Below, piece after piece: positions 24,643 through 32,785 of a stretch of 41,412 nt of DNA. A program made the translations under genes and the position numbers. Under the pieces are notes generated by a model that had not been told where the DNA came from, searched no databases, and was given only the letters and a program-made list of their open reading frames with translations. Origin of the DNA: Paenibacillus paridis (lineage in GTDB: Bacteria; Bacillota; Bacilli; Paenibacillales; Paenibacillaceae); contig NZ_VCIX01000068.1 of the NCBI RefSeq assembly GCF_006345825.1, positions 29,144 to 70,555 of the forward strand, read 5' to 3'. Numbering within the stretch: position 1 is the first letter of the stretch; every line of letters begins with the position of its first letter.

Positions 24643-25587
24643 TTATACGATAACTCCCGTATTGTATTCTGCTTGTCCGCTCTCCCAGCTCCGGTTGTGC
24701 ACCGGCTCCAAAATCGCAAGCACCTCTGCCAGCAGCTCCTCGTTTATCGGCTCATCCGTCCATTCGATATTTTTGCGGATATTGTCCGGATTGGCTGTAC
24801 TGACAAGCGTCGTCGGAATCCGCTCGTTAGCCGTAGCGAACTGGATCGCCAGCTTCGCAATGTCTTCGCCTTTGGCTGCGCAGTGCTCAGCTGCTTGCTT
24901 GCATACCGCGCGCAGCTCGGCGCCCGCAGGGTGCCAGTCGGCCAGCGGACGGTTGCCAAGCAGCCCCATCGACAACGGCGAAGCGCTAACGAGTCCCACT
25001 CGCTTCTGCTCCAGCAGCGGCAATACGTCCAGCAGGGAAGTATCGTTCAGCGAATAATGGCAATAGGAAAGAACGGCGTCAATCTCGGTATGGGCAAGCG
25101 ATTTCTCAAATACGGCAAGCGGCAGCCCCGAGACGCCGGAGAAGCGAATCTTCCCCTGCTGCTTGAGTTTATCGAGAGCAAGGAATGCGCCTTCCGCCAC
25201 TTGTTCAAATGGCACAAATTCGATGTCATGCAAAAACAAAATATCAACATAGTCTGTTTGCAGCCTTTGCAAGCTTTCATCCAAGCTGCTGATGATCCGC
25301 TTCTCTGAGAAATCGAACCGATCCGCGCCATAGCGCCCAGCCTTCGTCGTTAAATAAAACCGGTCGCGCGCTATTTCCCCGATCGCCTTGCCCAGCACCG
25401 TCTCTGCCTTCGTCAGGCCGTAATAAGGCGAAACGTCAATCAGGTTGATGCCTCCATCTACAGCTGCATGCACCGTACGGACGCTTTCCGCGTCATCGGT
25501 CTCCCGAAACACGGAGCCTAGCGATGATGCGCCAAAGCTAAGCGCCGATACTTCCAGTCCTGTCTTCCCAAGCTTGCGGTATTTCAA
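24643..25587 (-). CDS. Aldo/keto reductase, probable L-galactose/L-fucose 1-dehydrogenase
   Basis: A 314-residue aldo-keto reductase barrel beginning KYRKLGKTGLEVSALSFGA, with the catalytic tyrosine in the DVSPYYG segment and the lysine in LTTKAGRYG. This resembles the L-fucose/L-galactose dehydrogenase branch, which oxidises aldoses at C1 to lactones. In this operon it would form the lactone that the neighbouring amidohydrolase opens. Translation starts at TTG 25587, with AGGAG nine bases before it. It is 40 bases after uxaA and 19 bases before the Zn-dehydrogenase gene. Confidence 0.78.
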   Translation of the reverse strand: MKYRKLGKTGLEVSALSFGASSLGSVFRETDDAESVRTVHAAVDGGINLIDVSPYYGLTKAETVLGKAIGEIARDRFYLTTKAGRYGADRFDFSEKRIISSLDESLQRLQTDYVDILFLHDIEFVPFEQVAEGAFLALDKLKQQGKIRFSGVSGLPLAVFEKSLAHTEIDAVLSYCHYSLNDTSLLDVLPLLEQKRVGLVSASPLSMGLLGNRPLADWHPAGAELRAVCKQAAEHCAAKGEDIAKLAIQFATANERIPTTLVSTANPDNIRKNIEWTDEPINEELLAEVLAILEPVHNRSWESGQAEYNTGVIV

Positions 25588-25627
25588 CGTTACCCACTCC
25601 TGTTATGAGAATTCGTTCGCTAGACCT

Positions 25628-27127
25628 CTACAAAATAACGCCGTCCTTGAAAATAGCAATTTCCTTAAAGCCATTACGCTCGTTATTCGTTTGGATATCG
25701 CCCGATGCGAGGCTGATCAGTTGCTCCCATAACTCGTCGGTCAACGTTTCCATGCTCTTATCCTCCAGCAGCTGCCCAGCGTTGAAGTCGATCCAATTTT
25801 TCTTGCGCCCGGCCAGCTCGCTGTTCGTTGCGATCTTCACTGTCGGCACCGGCCCGCCAAACGGAGTGCCCCTGCCTGTCGTAAACAACACGATATGCGC
25901 TCCGCCAGCAGATAAGGCTGTGACCGATACGAGATCGTTTCCCGGCGCCTCGAGCAGATTGAGGCCGCTGCTTGTGATCCGCTCTCCATATGGCACAACA
26001 TCACGCACGATGGCGTGCCCGCCCTTTTGCGTACAGCCAAGCGACTTCTCCTCCAGCGTGCTGATGCCGCCAGCTTTGTTTCCCGGTGACGGATTCTCGT
26101 AGATTTCCTGGTCATGCTTAATAAAATATTGCTTGAAATCGTTAATTAAATGAACGATTTTGCCAAATACCTGCTCATCCGCCGCACGGCTCATCAGTAT
26201 CGTCTCCGCACCGAACATCTCCGGCACCTCAGTCAAGATCGCCGTCCCGCCCGCTTCGATCAAACGGTCGGATACCGCGCCTACGAGCGGATTCGCCGTT
26301 ATGCCCGACAAGCCGTCCGAGCCGCCGCATTTGAGCCCCAGCTTCAGCTTGGACACTGGCACGGGCTCGCGCTTGAAGCGCTCGGCATAGCCAACGAGTT
26401 CCTCAACAAGCTCAAGCGCCTCTTCGATCTCGTCCTCGGCTTCCTGCGACTTTAGAAACTTCACCCGTTCCGCGCTGTGCTCGCCAATCGCGCGCTTGAA
26501 CGCATCGATCTGATTGTTCTCACAGCCAAGGCCGATGACGAGCACCCCGGCTGCATTGGGATGATTGACAAGCGAGGCAAGCAGCTTCTGCGTATGAACG
26601 AGATCGTCGCCGAGCTGGGAGCAGCCAAACGGATGCGCGAAATGATACACCCCATCGACCCGTCCCTCATAAAGCGCATGCGCTTTTCGAGCCACAATTT
26701 CACACGTTTTGTTAATGCAGCCGACCGTATTAATTATCCAGATTTCGTTGCGAATGCCGACCTCGCCATTCTCGCGAACGAAGCCCCGAAAGCTTCGGCC
26801 AGCGTCAGGCGATGCCCCCTTCACCTGCTCCGGAGTTGTCTGCTCATAGGTATAATCGAGAAAACCCTTTAAGCCCGTGCCCATATTATGCGTATGCACC
26901 CAGCTACCCGGCTCAATATCTTCCTTCGCCACGCCAATGGAATAACCGAACTTCAGCACATGCTCGCCCTGCCGAACCGCGCGTGTCAGTACCTTATGCC
27001 CTTTGGGCACCTCGTCCGCGAGCTCAAGCGCGATTCCGCCCTCAAGGATAAGCTTCTCCCCTTTAGCAAAAGGCTGCAGCGCAATCACGACATGATCGTT
27101 CTCATGCAATCTGACCCAGTTATTCAT
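25628..27127 (-). CDS. uxaA: Altronate dehydratase
   Basis: A 499-residue UxaA-type dehydratase that turns D-altronate into 2-keto-3-deoxygluconate. The N-terminal SAF domain (residues 1-95, ending in a VHTHNMG segment) is followed by the GD/altronate hydrolase domain. Conserved stretches include FRGFVRENGEVGIRNE, KLGLKCGGSDGLSGITANP and the glycine-rich FTTGRGTPFGGP. Full length and intact. It overlaps the end of uxaB by eight bases, so translation is likely coupled. Galactarate dehydratase shares the domain, but linkage to a tagaturonate reductase supports altronate. Confidence 0.92.
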   Translation of the reverse strand: MNNWVRLHENDHVVIALQPFAKGEKLILEGGIALELADEVPKGHKVLTRAVRQGEHVLKFGYSIGVAKEDIEPGSWVHTHNMGTGLKGFLDYTYEQTTPEQVKGASPDAGRSFRGFVRENGEVGIRNEIWIINTVGCINKTCEIVARKAHALYEGRVDGVYHFAHPFGCSQLGDDLVHTQKLLASLVNHPNAAGVLVIGLGCENNQIDAFKRAIGEHSAERVKFLKSQEAEDEIEEALELVEELVGYAERFKREPVPVSKLKLGLKCGGSDGLSGITANPLVGAVSDRLIEAGGTAILTEVPEMFGAETILMSRAADEQVFGKIVHLINDFKQYFIKHDQEIYENPSPGNKAGGISTLEEKSLGCTQKGGHAIVRDVVPYGERITSSGLNLLEAPGNDLVSVTALSAGGAHIVLFTTGRGTPFGGPVPTVKIATNSELAGRKKNWIDFNAGQLLEDKSMETLTDELWEQLISLASGDIQTNNERNGFKEIAIFKDGVIL

Positions 27128-28616
27128 TGGCTTGTCGCTCCATTCCGGTTATATTCGCGCTTACCGCTGCCGTTAATGCCGGCCAGTCGGCAGCCAAGTC
27201 ACGTCCCCATACGCTCTTTAGGCTAAGCAGCTTGCCGACCGTCTGTTCCAGCGTCCAGCCTTGCGCTCCCGCCTCCGACCACACGGCCGCAATCATTTCA
27301 AGCAGGCTGGCGTCATCCCGTACGATATAGGAAATGCCGCTCAAGGTCTGGCCCTCAAAGCCCGCCTCTGACGGTTTCACCTTATAATAGCGCAGCAAGC
27401 CCGCAAAGCCTTGTGCCAACCCGCCGGGCACTGGCTTGCCTTCTTCCGCGTAATGAAGCAGAGACGGCAGCAGCCTTACTTTAAATTTGCTCAAACTGTT
27501 CATCGCGATATCGGACAGCCTATGGCGAATGAACGGGTTTAAAAAACGCTCGTACACATCGCCTGCGTAAGCTTGCAGCTCGGACTGCGCAATTGCGAGC
27601 GATGGAATGATTTCCGTCTCTACCGCTGCGCGCACGAGCGCTCCCAGCTCCGGATGCTCCACCGCTTCTCTCACCTGCTCCAGATCGCGCAGCAAGCCAA
27701 GCGGCGTCATCAGCGTATGGGCTCCGTTCAGAATGCGGACCTTGCGCAGCTGGAACGGCTTCAAATCCTCGACCCAGTGAACATTGAGCCCCGCCTTGCG
27801 CAGCGGTAGCAGCTCCTCCAGCTCAGGCTCGCCTTCAATCGCCCAGAGATGATAAGGCTCCGCCGTCGTCAGCATCGGATCGGAATAGCCCCATTCCTTA
27901 AACCAAGCCTCGGCCTGCGCTTCCTCCGGATATCCCGTAACGATACGGTCCACGAGTGAATTCAAGAAACGGTTATGCTCGTTAATCCATTCTTTAAATG
28001 ATTCGGAATAACCCCAATCGTCACTGTAGCGAAGTATGCAGCTGCGAAGCTCATCGCCGTTGCGCTCCAGCAGCTCGCAAGGCAAGCAAACCAAACCGCG
28101 TTCCGGATCTCCGGCAAAATGGTTAAACCTGCGGTAAAGCAGCTGAGTCAGCTTACCGGGAAACGACTGGACCGGCTGGCCGTCCACAAGCGCCTCCGGC
28201 CGATAGACAAGCCCTGCCTCCGTCGTATTGGACACAACGATTTTCAGCTCTTCATTTTCGGCTAAACCAAGAAAGGTTTCCCAATTGGAATATGGATCGA
28301 ACGCTTCGCCAAATACGGAAATGACTTCTGTGCGCTCAACGCGCTCGCCATTTTCTAGTCCGCGAATGACCAACGTATATAACCCATCCTGTTCTGCGAG
28401 CGCATCGATCTTCGGCTTGCCGCCAGGCCTTGGCTGCGTAACCGCGACACTGCCTTCGTATAAGCCCTGCTTCCTGCACTCATGCAGCATCCAATCAAAG
28501 AAGCCTCGCAAAAAATTGCCTTCCCCGATTTGCAGTACCGTCACCTTCGCCTGCTTGGCTTCTTCATATAAACGTTTCTGTTCCTCAGTTAACAGGTTTG
28601 CATTCAATGTTGTCAT
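27120..28616 (-). CDS. uxaB: Tagaturonate reductase (mannitol dehydrogenase family)
   Basis: A 498-residue member of the polyol-specific long-chain dehydrogenase family. An NAD-binding segment VLQIGEGNFLRGFFDWML lies near residues 28-45, and the catalytic-domain stretch LRKVRILNGAHTLMTPLGLL near 260-280 has the family Lys and Asn residues. It reduces D-tagaturonate to D-altronate with NADH. The ATG at 28616 overlaps the stop of the upstream amidohydrolase as ATGA, and AAGGAG lies about 11 bases before it; an in-frame start at 28676 would overlap that gene deeply. Fructuronate reductase is the alternative, but UxaA next door supports UxaB. Confidence 0.9.
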   Translation of the reverse strand: MTTLNANLLTEEQKRLYEEAKQAKVTVLQIGEGNFLRGFFDWMLHECRKQGLYEGSVAVTQPRPGGKPKIDALAEQDGLYTLVIRGLENGERVERTEVISVFGEAFDPYSNWETFLGLAENEELKIVVSNTTEAGLVYRPEALVDGQPVQSFPGKLTQLLYRRFNHFAGDPERGLVCLPCELLERNGDELRSCILRYSDDWGYSESFKEWINEHNRFLNSLVDRIVTGYPEEAQAEAWFKEWGYSDPMLTTAEPYHLWAIEGEPELEELLPLRKAGLNVHWVEDLKPFQLRKVRILNGAHTLMTPLGLLRDLEQVREAVEHPELGALVRAAVETEIIPSLAIAQSELQAYAGDVYERFLNPFIRHRLSDIAMNSLSKFKVRLLPSLLHYAEEGKPVPGGLAQGFAGLLRYYKVKPSEAGFEGQTLSGISYIVRDDASLLEMIAAVWSEAGAQGWTLEQTVGKLLSLKSVWGRDLAADWPALTAAVSANITGMERQANE

Positions 28617-29443
28617 AGTCGATAGAACTCCTTCGCGTTTAATCCGAACAGCCGCTCCCGCTCCGCCTCGGTCCATGCGCCAGGCAATGCCTTCTCCAGC
28701 ACCTCCACTTGCTCGTCATAGCTAGCCGCAAGCAGACTCACTGGCCAATCGCTGCCATACATAATTCTCTCTGTTCCGAATGCCTCCACGACATGCTTAA
28801 TATAGGGCGCAAATTGTTCCGCTCTCCAGTTGTCGTGCTCCGCCTCCGTAACCATCCCCGACAGCTTGCAGTAGATATGGGGATGAGCGGCGATTTGGCT
28901 CATTTGGCTCTTCCAAGGCTCAAGCACGCCATCCTTAATGCGCGGCTTCGCGATATGATCAATTACCGCATGAAGGTTAGGCACTTGATCAAGCAGCTTC
29001 ACCAGCGGCTCCAGTTGATGCGATACGACTAAGATATCCACGGGCACGCCCTTCTCCGCAAAAAAAGTGAGCGCTTCCACAAAGCCCTGCTCTAAGATCG
29101 CATTTGCGTCCGGCATCTCTTGAATCATCGTGCGGAAGCCTACAAATTTAGGATGCTTTGCGAAACGCTCATAATGGCTCCGATACTCCGGGTCCGCCAG
29201 GTCGAGCCAGGCTACGACACCTAATATAGAAGCTTCCCTCTCGCTTAGCGATAACAGGTAATCAGTCTCGGCAAGCGTCGCTGCCGCTTGAACGACAATC
29301 GAGCCGTCCAGCTGATGCTTATTTAAAAGAGGCTCCAAATGCTGCGGCAAAAAATCCCGGTACAGTACCGGAATATCAGGCGTAATCCAGCCGTAATCCC
29401 CTCGTTCTATGCTCCAATAGTGTTGATGCGCGTCTATTCTCAT
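28613..29443 (-). CDS. Amidohydrolase, probable L-galactono/L-fucono-lactonase (COG3618)
   Basis: A 276-residue amidohydrolase-superfamily protein beginning MRIDAHQHYWSIERGDYGWI, the COG3618 lactonase pattern with HxH. Further metal or catalytic residues lie in AVIDHIAKPR (His near the middle) and in YGSDWPVS (Asp near residue 240). COG3618 members hydrolyse sugar lactones such as fucono- and galactono-lactone. It is the first gene of the operon and would open the lactone made by the aldo/keto reductase. Its stop overlaps the uxaB start by four bases. The sugar cannot be fixed from this gene alone. Confidence 0.82.
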   Translation of the reverse strand: MRIDAHQHYWSIERGDYGWITPDIPVLYRDFLPQHLEPLLNKHQLDGSIVVQAAATLAETDYLLSLSEREASILGVVAWLDLADPEYRSHYERFAKHPKFVGFRTMIQEMPDANAILEQGFVEALTFFAEKGVPVDILVVSHQLEPLVKLLDQVPNLHAVIDHIAKPRIKDGVLEPWKSQMSQIAAHPHIYCKLSGMVTEAEHDNWRAEQFAPYIKHVVEAFGTERIMYGSDWPVSLLAASYDEQVEVLEKALPGAWTEAERERLFGLNAKEFYRL

Positions 29444-29528
29444 CTTTTCCGCCTCTTTTCTAGCAGATTAGCTTCCCTTTTATTATAAAAAACAATATCG
29501 ATCTCTGAAATAATCAATTAGCGCTTAT

Positions 29529-29557
29529 TTGTACTCTTTTTTGATATTTGCTACAAT
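29529..29557 (+). promoter_or_regulatory. Sigma-A promoter of the divergent AraC gene
   Basis: TTGTAC (29529-29534) and TACAAT (29552-29557) are 17 bases apart, placing the RNA start near 29564, just upstream of the GAGGTGA ribosome binding site. The opposite strand has TATAAT near 29480-29487 for the catabolic operon, with a poor -35, as expected for an activator-dependent promoter. Confidence 0.55.
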
Positions 29558-29592
29558 CAGGCTGACAAATGCGTGAAGTGAGGTGAAGATCC

Positions 29593-30453
29593 CTGAATCC
29601 CTATCGCAAAAGGTTCGACGCTGCAACACCGTTTCCTTTCGAATGCGTCTATCGGGATACGAAGAGCGCGCAGAACGAGCTTCCCGACCATTTTCATGAC
29701 TGGTACGAGCTTGTTTACATTTATAGCGGCCAAGGCACTTTTTTTATTGACCAAACCTTTTACGATGCCGCTCCGGGCGACGTATTTCTTATCCCCGGCA
29801 ACACGATTCATCGCTCCTTCCCTAATCCCGACAATCCCAAAACGTCTACCGCGCTGTTCTTCAACGCGTCGCTTGTGCATACCCCGCCGCTCGGCGAAGC
29901 CTTCTCCTATTTGCGCTGCTTCGAGCAGGCCAAGCGCCGCAAAGCGTACCGCCTGCCGCTGAGCGAGGAGGACCATTCGGCGCTCGCCGCGTGGATTGAT
30001 CACATTCATGCCGAGGAAACCGGCAAGCTGCCGGGCTATCGCCAGGCCGTGCTGCTTCGGCTGCAGCAAATTTTGCTGCTGCTCGGGCGGTCCCTTCATC
30101 CGGCAGGCGCGGAATCGGAGGTATCGTCAACAGCGCCAAGCTGGATGACGTCAATATTGGCCTACATTGATGGGCACCCAGGCAGTCCGCTGGGATTGTC
30201 GCAGCTGGCTTCGCAAGCATCCGTAACGCCAGCCCACTTCTCGCGTGTATTCAAGAAATTGACGGGCATGAACGTCACGGAATACGTAACGACCAAGCGC
30301 ATTATACGAGCAAAGGAGCTGCTGGTGGAGAGTGATGCCAACGTCGCCTACATTGCCGAGCAATGCGGGTTTGAAAGTCTTCCGCATTTTCACCGTATGT
30401 TCAAAAAACTAACAGGCACAACCCCCTCGCAATACAAAAGAAGCGAGAATTGA
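29593..30453 (+). CDS. AraC-family regulator of the L-galactose operon, probable CTG start
   Basis: A 286-residue regulator with an N-terminal cupin ligand domain (DHFHDWYELVYIYSGQG near residues 34-50, and APGDVFLIPGNTIHRSF) and a C-terminal double helix-turn-helix of the AraC type (about 185-283, with AHFSRVFKKLTGMNVTEYV and a second CGFESLPHFHRMFKKLTG). The only ATG/GTG/TTG in frame is a GTG at 29875, which would remove the cupin. CTG 29593 has GAGGTGA seven bases upstream, and an in-frame TGA at 29584 excludes an earlier start. Divergent position suggests it activates the sugar operon, with the sugar or a lactone as ligand. Confidence 0.85.
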   Translation: MNPYRKRFDAATPFPFECVYRDTKSAQNELPDHFHDWYELVYIYSGQGTFFIDQTFYDAAPGDVFLIPGNTIHRSFPNPDNPKTSTALFFNASLVHTPPLGEAFSYLRCFEQAKRRKAYRLPLSEEDHSALAAWIDHIHAEETGKLPGYRQAVLLRLQQILLLLGRSLHPAGAESEVSSTAPSWMTSILAYIDGHPGSPLGLSQLASQASVTPAHFSRVFKKLTGMNVTEYVTTKRIIRAKELLVESDANVAYIAEQCGFESLPHFHRMFKKLTGTTPSQYKRSEN

Positions 30454-30499
30454 TAGATTTGACGGTTATCATTGGCGGATACAAGCTGTCAGCCCCGCT

Positions 30500-30508
30500 C
30501 ATATAGTA
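30500..30508 (+). promoter_or_regulatory. Possible sporulation-type -10 element
   Basis: CATATAGTA fits the sigma-K -10 pattern CATAnnnTA and lies 38 bases before the first of two very small genes. The matching -35 (AC-type) is not well placed, so this is tentative. Confidence 0.3.
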
Positions 30509-30546
30509 ATCCTGTAAAGCAAACATGCTGGCAGGGGGGTTCATTC

Positions 30547-30708
30547 ATGGTTCGTTCAAGCGTCAAAACCTTAAAGTACCGCGTAGGCAAAAACAATTAT
30601 CTCGTTATTAATATTTATCAAACATCCGAGGCAAGCGCGCAGCAAGGAAACGTGCTCGCAAGCAACGCCGCTACCGTGCAAATTTTCAAAAAAACCAAAA
30701 AACGTTAA
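30547..30708 (+). CDS. Small basic protein, unknown (possible sporulation protein)
   Basis: A 53-residue, Lys/Arg-rich protein beginning MVRSSVKTLKYRVGKNNYLV and ending KKTKKR. A strong ribosome binding site GCAGGGGGG lies seven bases before ATG 30547, which is why I prefer it to an upstream in-frame start at 30472. No membrane segment or known domain is visible. It is followed 51 bases later by another tiny gene, with a possible sigma-K-like element upstream. I do not recognise it. Confidence 0.6.
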   Translation: MVRSSVKTLKYRVGKNNYLVINIYQTSEASAQQGNVLASNAATVQIFKKTKKR

Positions 30709-30759
30709 GCTCACTCCTCGCGGCTCTGTTCCGCAGAACGCTTGAAAGGGGGTGAGATC

Positions 30760-30927
30760 ATGTCACGCAGATACTCTAAGCATGGCAATTCCGTCAAGAA
30801 GGACAACGGTAAAACCTTTGTCAACGTTAAGCAAGGCGCTAACGCCTCCATTAACCAAGGCGGCAACGCCTTTGCGATCAACGCATCCGACATTGGCGTC
30901 GTTCGCATCCGTCCAGGCCAGCAGTAA
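30760..30927 (+). CDS. Small Asn/Gly-rich protein, unknown (possible spore-associated protein)
   Basis: A 55-residue protein beginning MSRRYSKHGNSVKKDNGKTF, with a basic N-terminus and an Asn/Gly/Ala-rich middle (QGANASINQGGNAFAINASD). The ribosome binding site GGGGGTGAG lies a few bases before ATG 30760, chosen over a TTG at 30742. It probably belongs with the preceding small gene in one transcript that ends at the hairpin downstream. The composition recalls small spore or coat-associated proteins, but no family is recognised. Confidence 0.6.
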   Translation: MSRRYSKHGNSVKKDNGKTFVNVKQGANASINQGGNAFAINASDIGVVRIRPGQQ

Positions 30928-30940
30928 TGTTCCAAGCGAA

Positions 30941-30986
30941 ATAAGGGCTGCTTCAGCAGGTTTATCTCCTGCGGAGCAGCCCTTAT
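30941..30986. terminator. Strong bidirectional hairpin terminator
   Basis: ATAAGGGCTGCT (30941-30952) pairs perfectly with AGCAGCCCTTAT (30975-30986), with an additional inner stem CAGG/CCTG. It lies between the small-gene pair and the convergent ABC permease gene; the T-rich side favours termination of the minus-strand transcript. Confidence 0.7.
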
Positions 30987-31016
30987 GGCTGAATTCGATG
31001 TTCGACTCAGGCTCGG

Positions 31017-31808
31017 TTACACCCGCCAGCTTACTAAACGATTAACAATGAAGATGGTTAGGCAGCTGTACAGGAGCATCATCGCGCAATCCAGCATGAC
31101 GCCATTCGTCCAGCCATGCAGCAGCACCGTGCGCAGCGCATCCGCCGCATAGGTTGTCGGAAATAGATACGACAGCCATTGCAGCATTTTGGGAAGCTGG
31201 TTCATTTCGACCATTACGGGCGACAGAAAGGTGACCACCATCATAAGAAGCTGGGCAAGCATGCTCGTAAGCTGCTGATTCGGCGACCAGAAACCGATAC
31301 ATACGCCTAGTCCCACAATACTCGTTAGCGACAGCAGCATAACAAACGGAAGCGCCCAAGACAGCTGCAAATTCACGCCGTAAATCCAATAGCCAATCAC
31401 GCCAAGCAGGACGAAGGAAGGAATCGTGCTCATTAAGCCGCGGAGCAAATTAGCGGCAACAAAGTTTAATTTCAAGATGGGCAATGAGGCATAAAACGTA
31501 AAGTGGCCTTGATGCTTTTGCATCGATATCTCTTGCCCGATACTGTTCAGGCCCATAATAATGACCCCAAAGATCATATTGCCTGCTATAATTTGAACCA
31601 TCATCTCTGGCGCCGGATCGGGAACAAAGAAGCGCATGAATAAGATTGTAGTTAACGGAAACATCGTCGCGAGCAGCAAAACGATCACCCAGCTGTCGCG
31701 AATAAGAGCAAATTGAATACGGAACAAAATGCTCAGCTCCGTCCATAACCGGCTTGCTCCGAAGGGCCTCGGTTGCTTCAGCCTCATTTGCATCTGTGCT
31801 GTATTCAT
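31017..31808 (-). CDS. ABC-2 type exporter permease
   Basis: A 263-residue membrane protein with six hydrophobic segments, typical of ABC-2 transporters (DrrB/NodJ-like). There is a hydrophilic start (residues 1-35) and segments such as MFPLTTILFMRFFVPDP and PVMVEMNQLPKMLQWLSYLF, the latter resembling the amphipathic C-terminal motif of the family. Its ATG overlaps the stop of the upstream ATPase gene by four bases. It forms an exporter of unknown substrate with that ATPase, under the linked ArsR-type gene. Confidence 0.88.
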   Translation of the reverse strand: MNTAQMQMRLKQPRPFGASRLWTELSILFRIQFALIRDSWVIVLLLATMFPLTTILFMRFFVPDPAPEMMVQIIAGNMIFGVIIMGLNSIGQEISMQKHQGHFTFYASLPILKLNFVAANLLRGLMSTIPSFVLLGVIGYWIYGVNLQLSWALPFVMLLSLTSIVGLGVCIGFWSPNQQLTSMLAQLLMMVVTFLSPVMVEMNQLPKMLQWLSYLFPTTYAADALRTVLLHGWTNGVMLDCAMMLLYSCLTIFIVNRLVSWRV

Positions 31809-32764
31809 GATATTAAAGCCTCCTTGCGCGCTGCGTGATCAATATGAAAATATACGTCTTCCAAGCTAGGGGGCATTAAGGCATACTCCAAAATCGGCAG
31901 CTCCTCTTGCTCAACAATATAAGCTAATGCTCCGCTTGCCTGCTGTTTCTCTACAAGCAGCTGCAGACGGTTTTCCCCGCTCTCCTGTACGATGCCGAAC
32001 GGCTGCAGCGCTGCCACCGCTTCCGCTCGCCGCCCGCTCCCAATCGTCAGCTCAAACTTCAGCCGCTGATCCACCTTCTGCTTCAGCGTGCTGACATGAT
32101 CGATCGCTAGCAGCCTGCCATGGTTGATCACAGCAGCCCGGTCAACCACCTGCTCTGCCTCCAGCACGTTATGCGTGACCAAAATAACCGTGGCTCCCTC
32201 CCGATTGCGCTCCTGAATTAACTGCCAGACTAGCCGCCGTTTTTTGGGATCAAGCTCGTTGGTCGGCTCATCGAAGATCAGCACAGGCGAATGCCCAATA
32301 AGAGCAGTTCCGATGCCGACCATCCGTTTCTGGCCGCCGGACAGCTGCTTCAATGGCTTGCCGCCCCAATCAGCCATATCGAATTGCTCTAGCAATTCCT
32401 TTGCCTGTTTGTCTGCATCCTTGGCTGCCATCCCCCTCAGCCTTCCTGTAAAAGCCAGCGCTTCATGTACTTTAAGAGCTGACAGCACATGCGGCTCCTG
32501 CGCGTAATAGGCGACCATGCTCGCAGCCGCACGCGTATGCTTGAGGATATCCTCCCCGCAGAATAACACCTGCCCTTTGGTCGGCTTTAACTGGCCGACC
32601 AATTGCTTAATTAAAGTCGATTTGCCCGCGCCATTTGGACCGAGCACGCCAAGAATTTCTCCCTCCCGGATCGAAAGCGAAATCCGATCATTTGCCGTTA
32701 CCATCGTTTTGCCTTTCTTGTAAACCTGGCTGACATCCTTCACTTCATATACAAATTCGCTCAA
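31805..32764 (-). CDS. ABC-2 type exporter ATP-binding protein
   Basis: A 319-residue ATPase. Walker A GPNGAGKST is near residues 41-49, the Q-loop is AQEP, the signature LSGGQKRM lies near 141-148, Walker B VLIFDEPTNELD follows, with a VTHN switch. The last 100 residues form the accessory domain of the drug/lantibiotic exporter subfamily. It starts at TTG 32764, with GGAGG eight bases upstream. It lies 21 bases after the regulator gene and overlaps the permease gene, so the three form one operon. Confidence 0.9.
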   Translation of the reverse strand: MSEFVYEVKDVSQVYKKGKTMVTANDRISLSIREGEILGVLGPNGAGKSTLIKQLVGQLKPTKGQVLFCGEDILKHTRAAASMVAYYAQEPHVLSALKVHEALAFTGRLRGMAAKDADKQAKELLEQFDMADWGGKPLKQLSGGQKRMVGIGTALIGHSPVLIFDEPTNELDPKKRRLVWQLIQERNREGATVILVTHNVLEAEQVVDRAAVINHGRLLAIDHVSTLKQKVDQRLKFELTIGSGRRAEAVAALQPFGIVQESGENRLQLLVEKQQASGALAYIVEQEELPILEYALMPPSLEDVYFHIDHAARKEALIS

Positions 32765-32785
32765 CCTGCATTCCTCCTTCGTCTG

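Noticed and set aside
29557..30099. Minus-strand open frame opposite the 5' half of the AraC gene
   Set aside because: It covers the cupin-coding part of the AraC gene; the cupin sequence on the plus strand is far more convincing.
29875..30453. Short AraC gene starting at GTG 29875
   Set aside because: It would lose the sugar-binding cupin domain and lacks a ribosome binding site; CTG 29593 with GAGGTGA is better.
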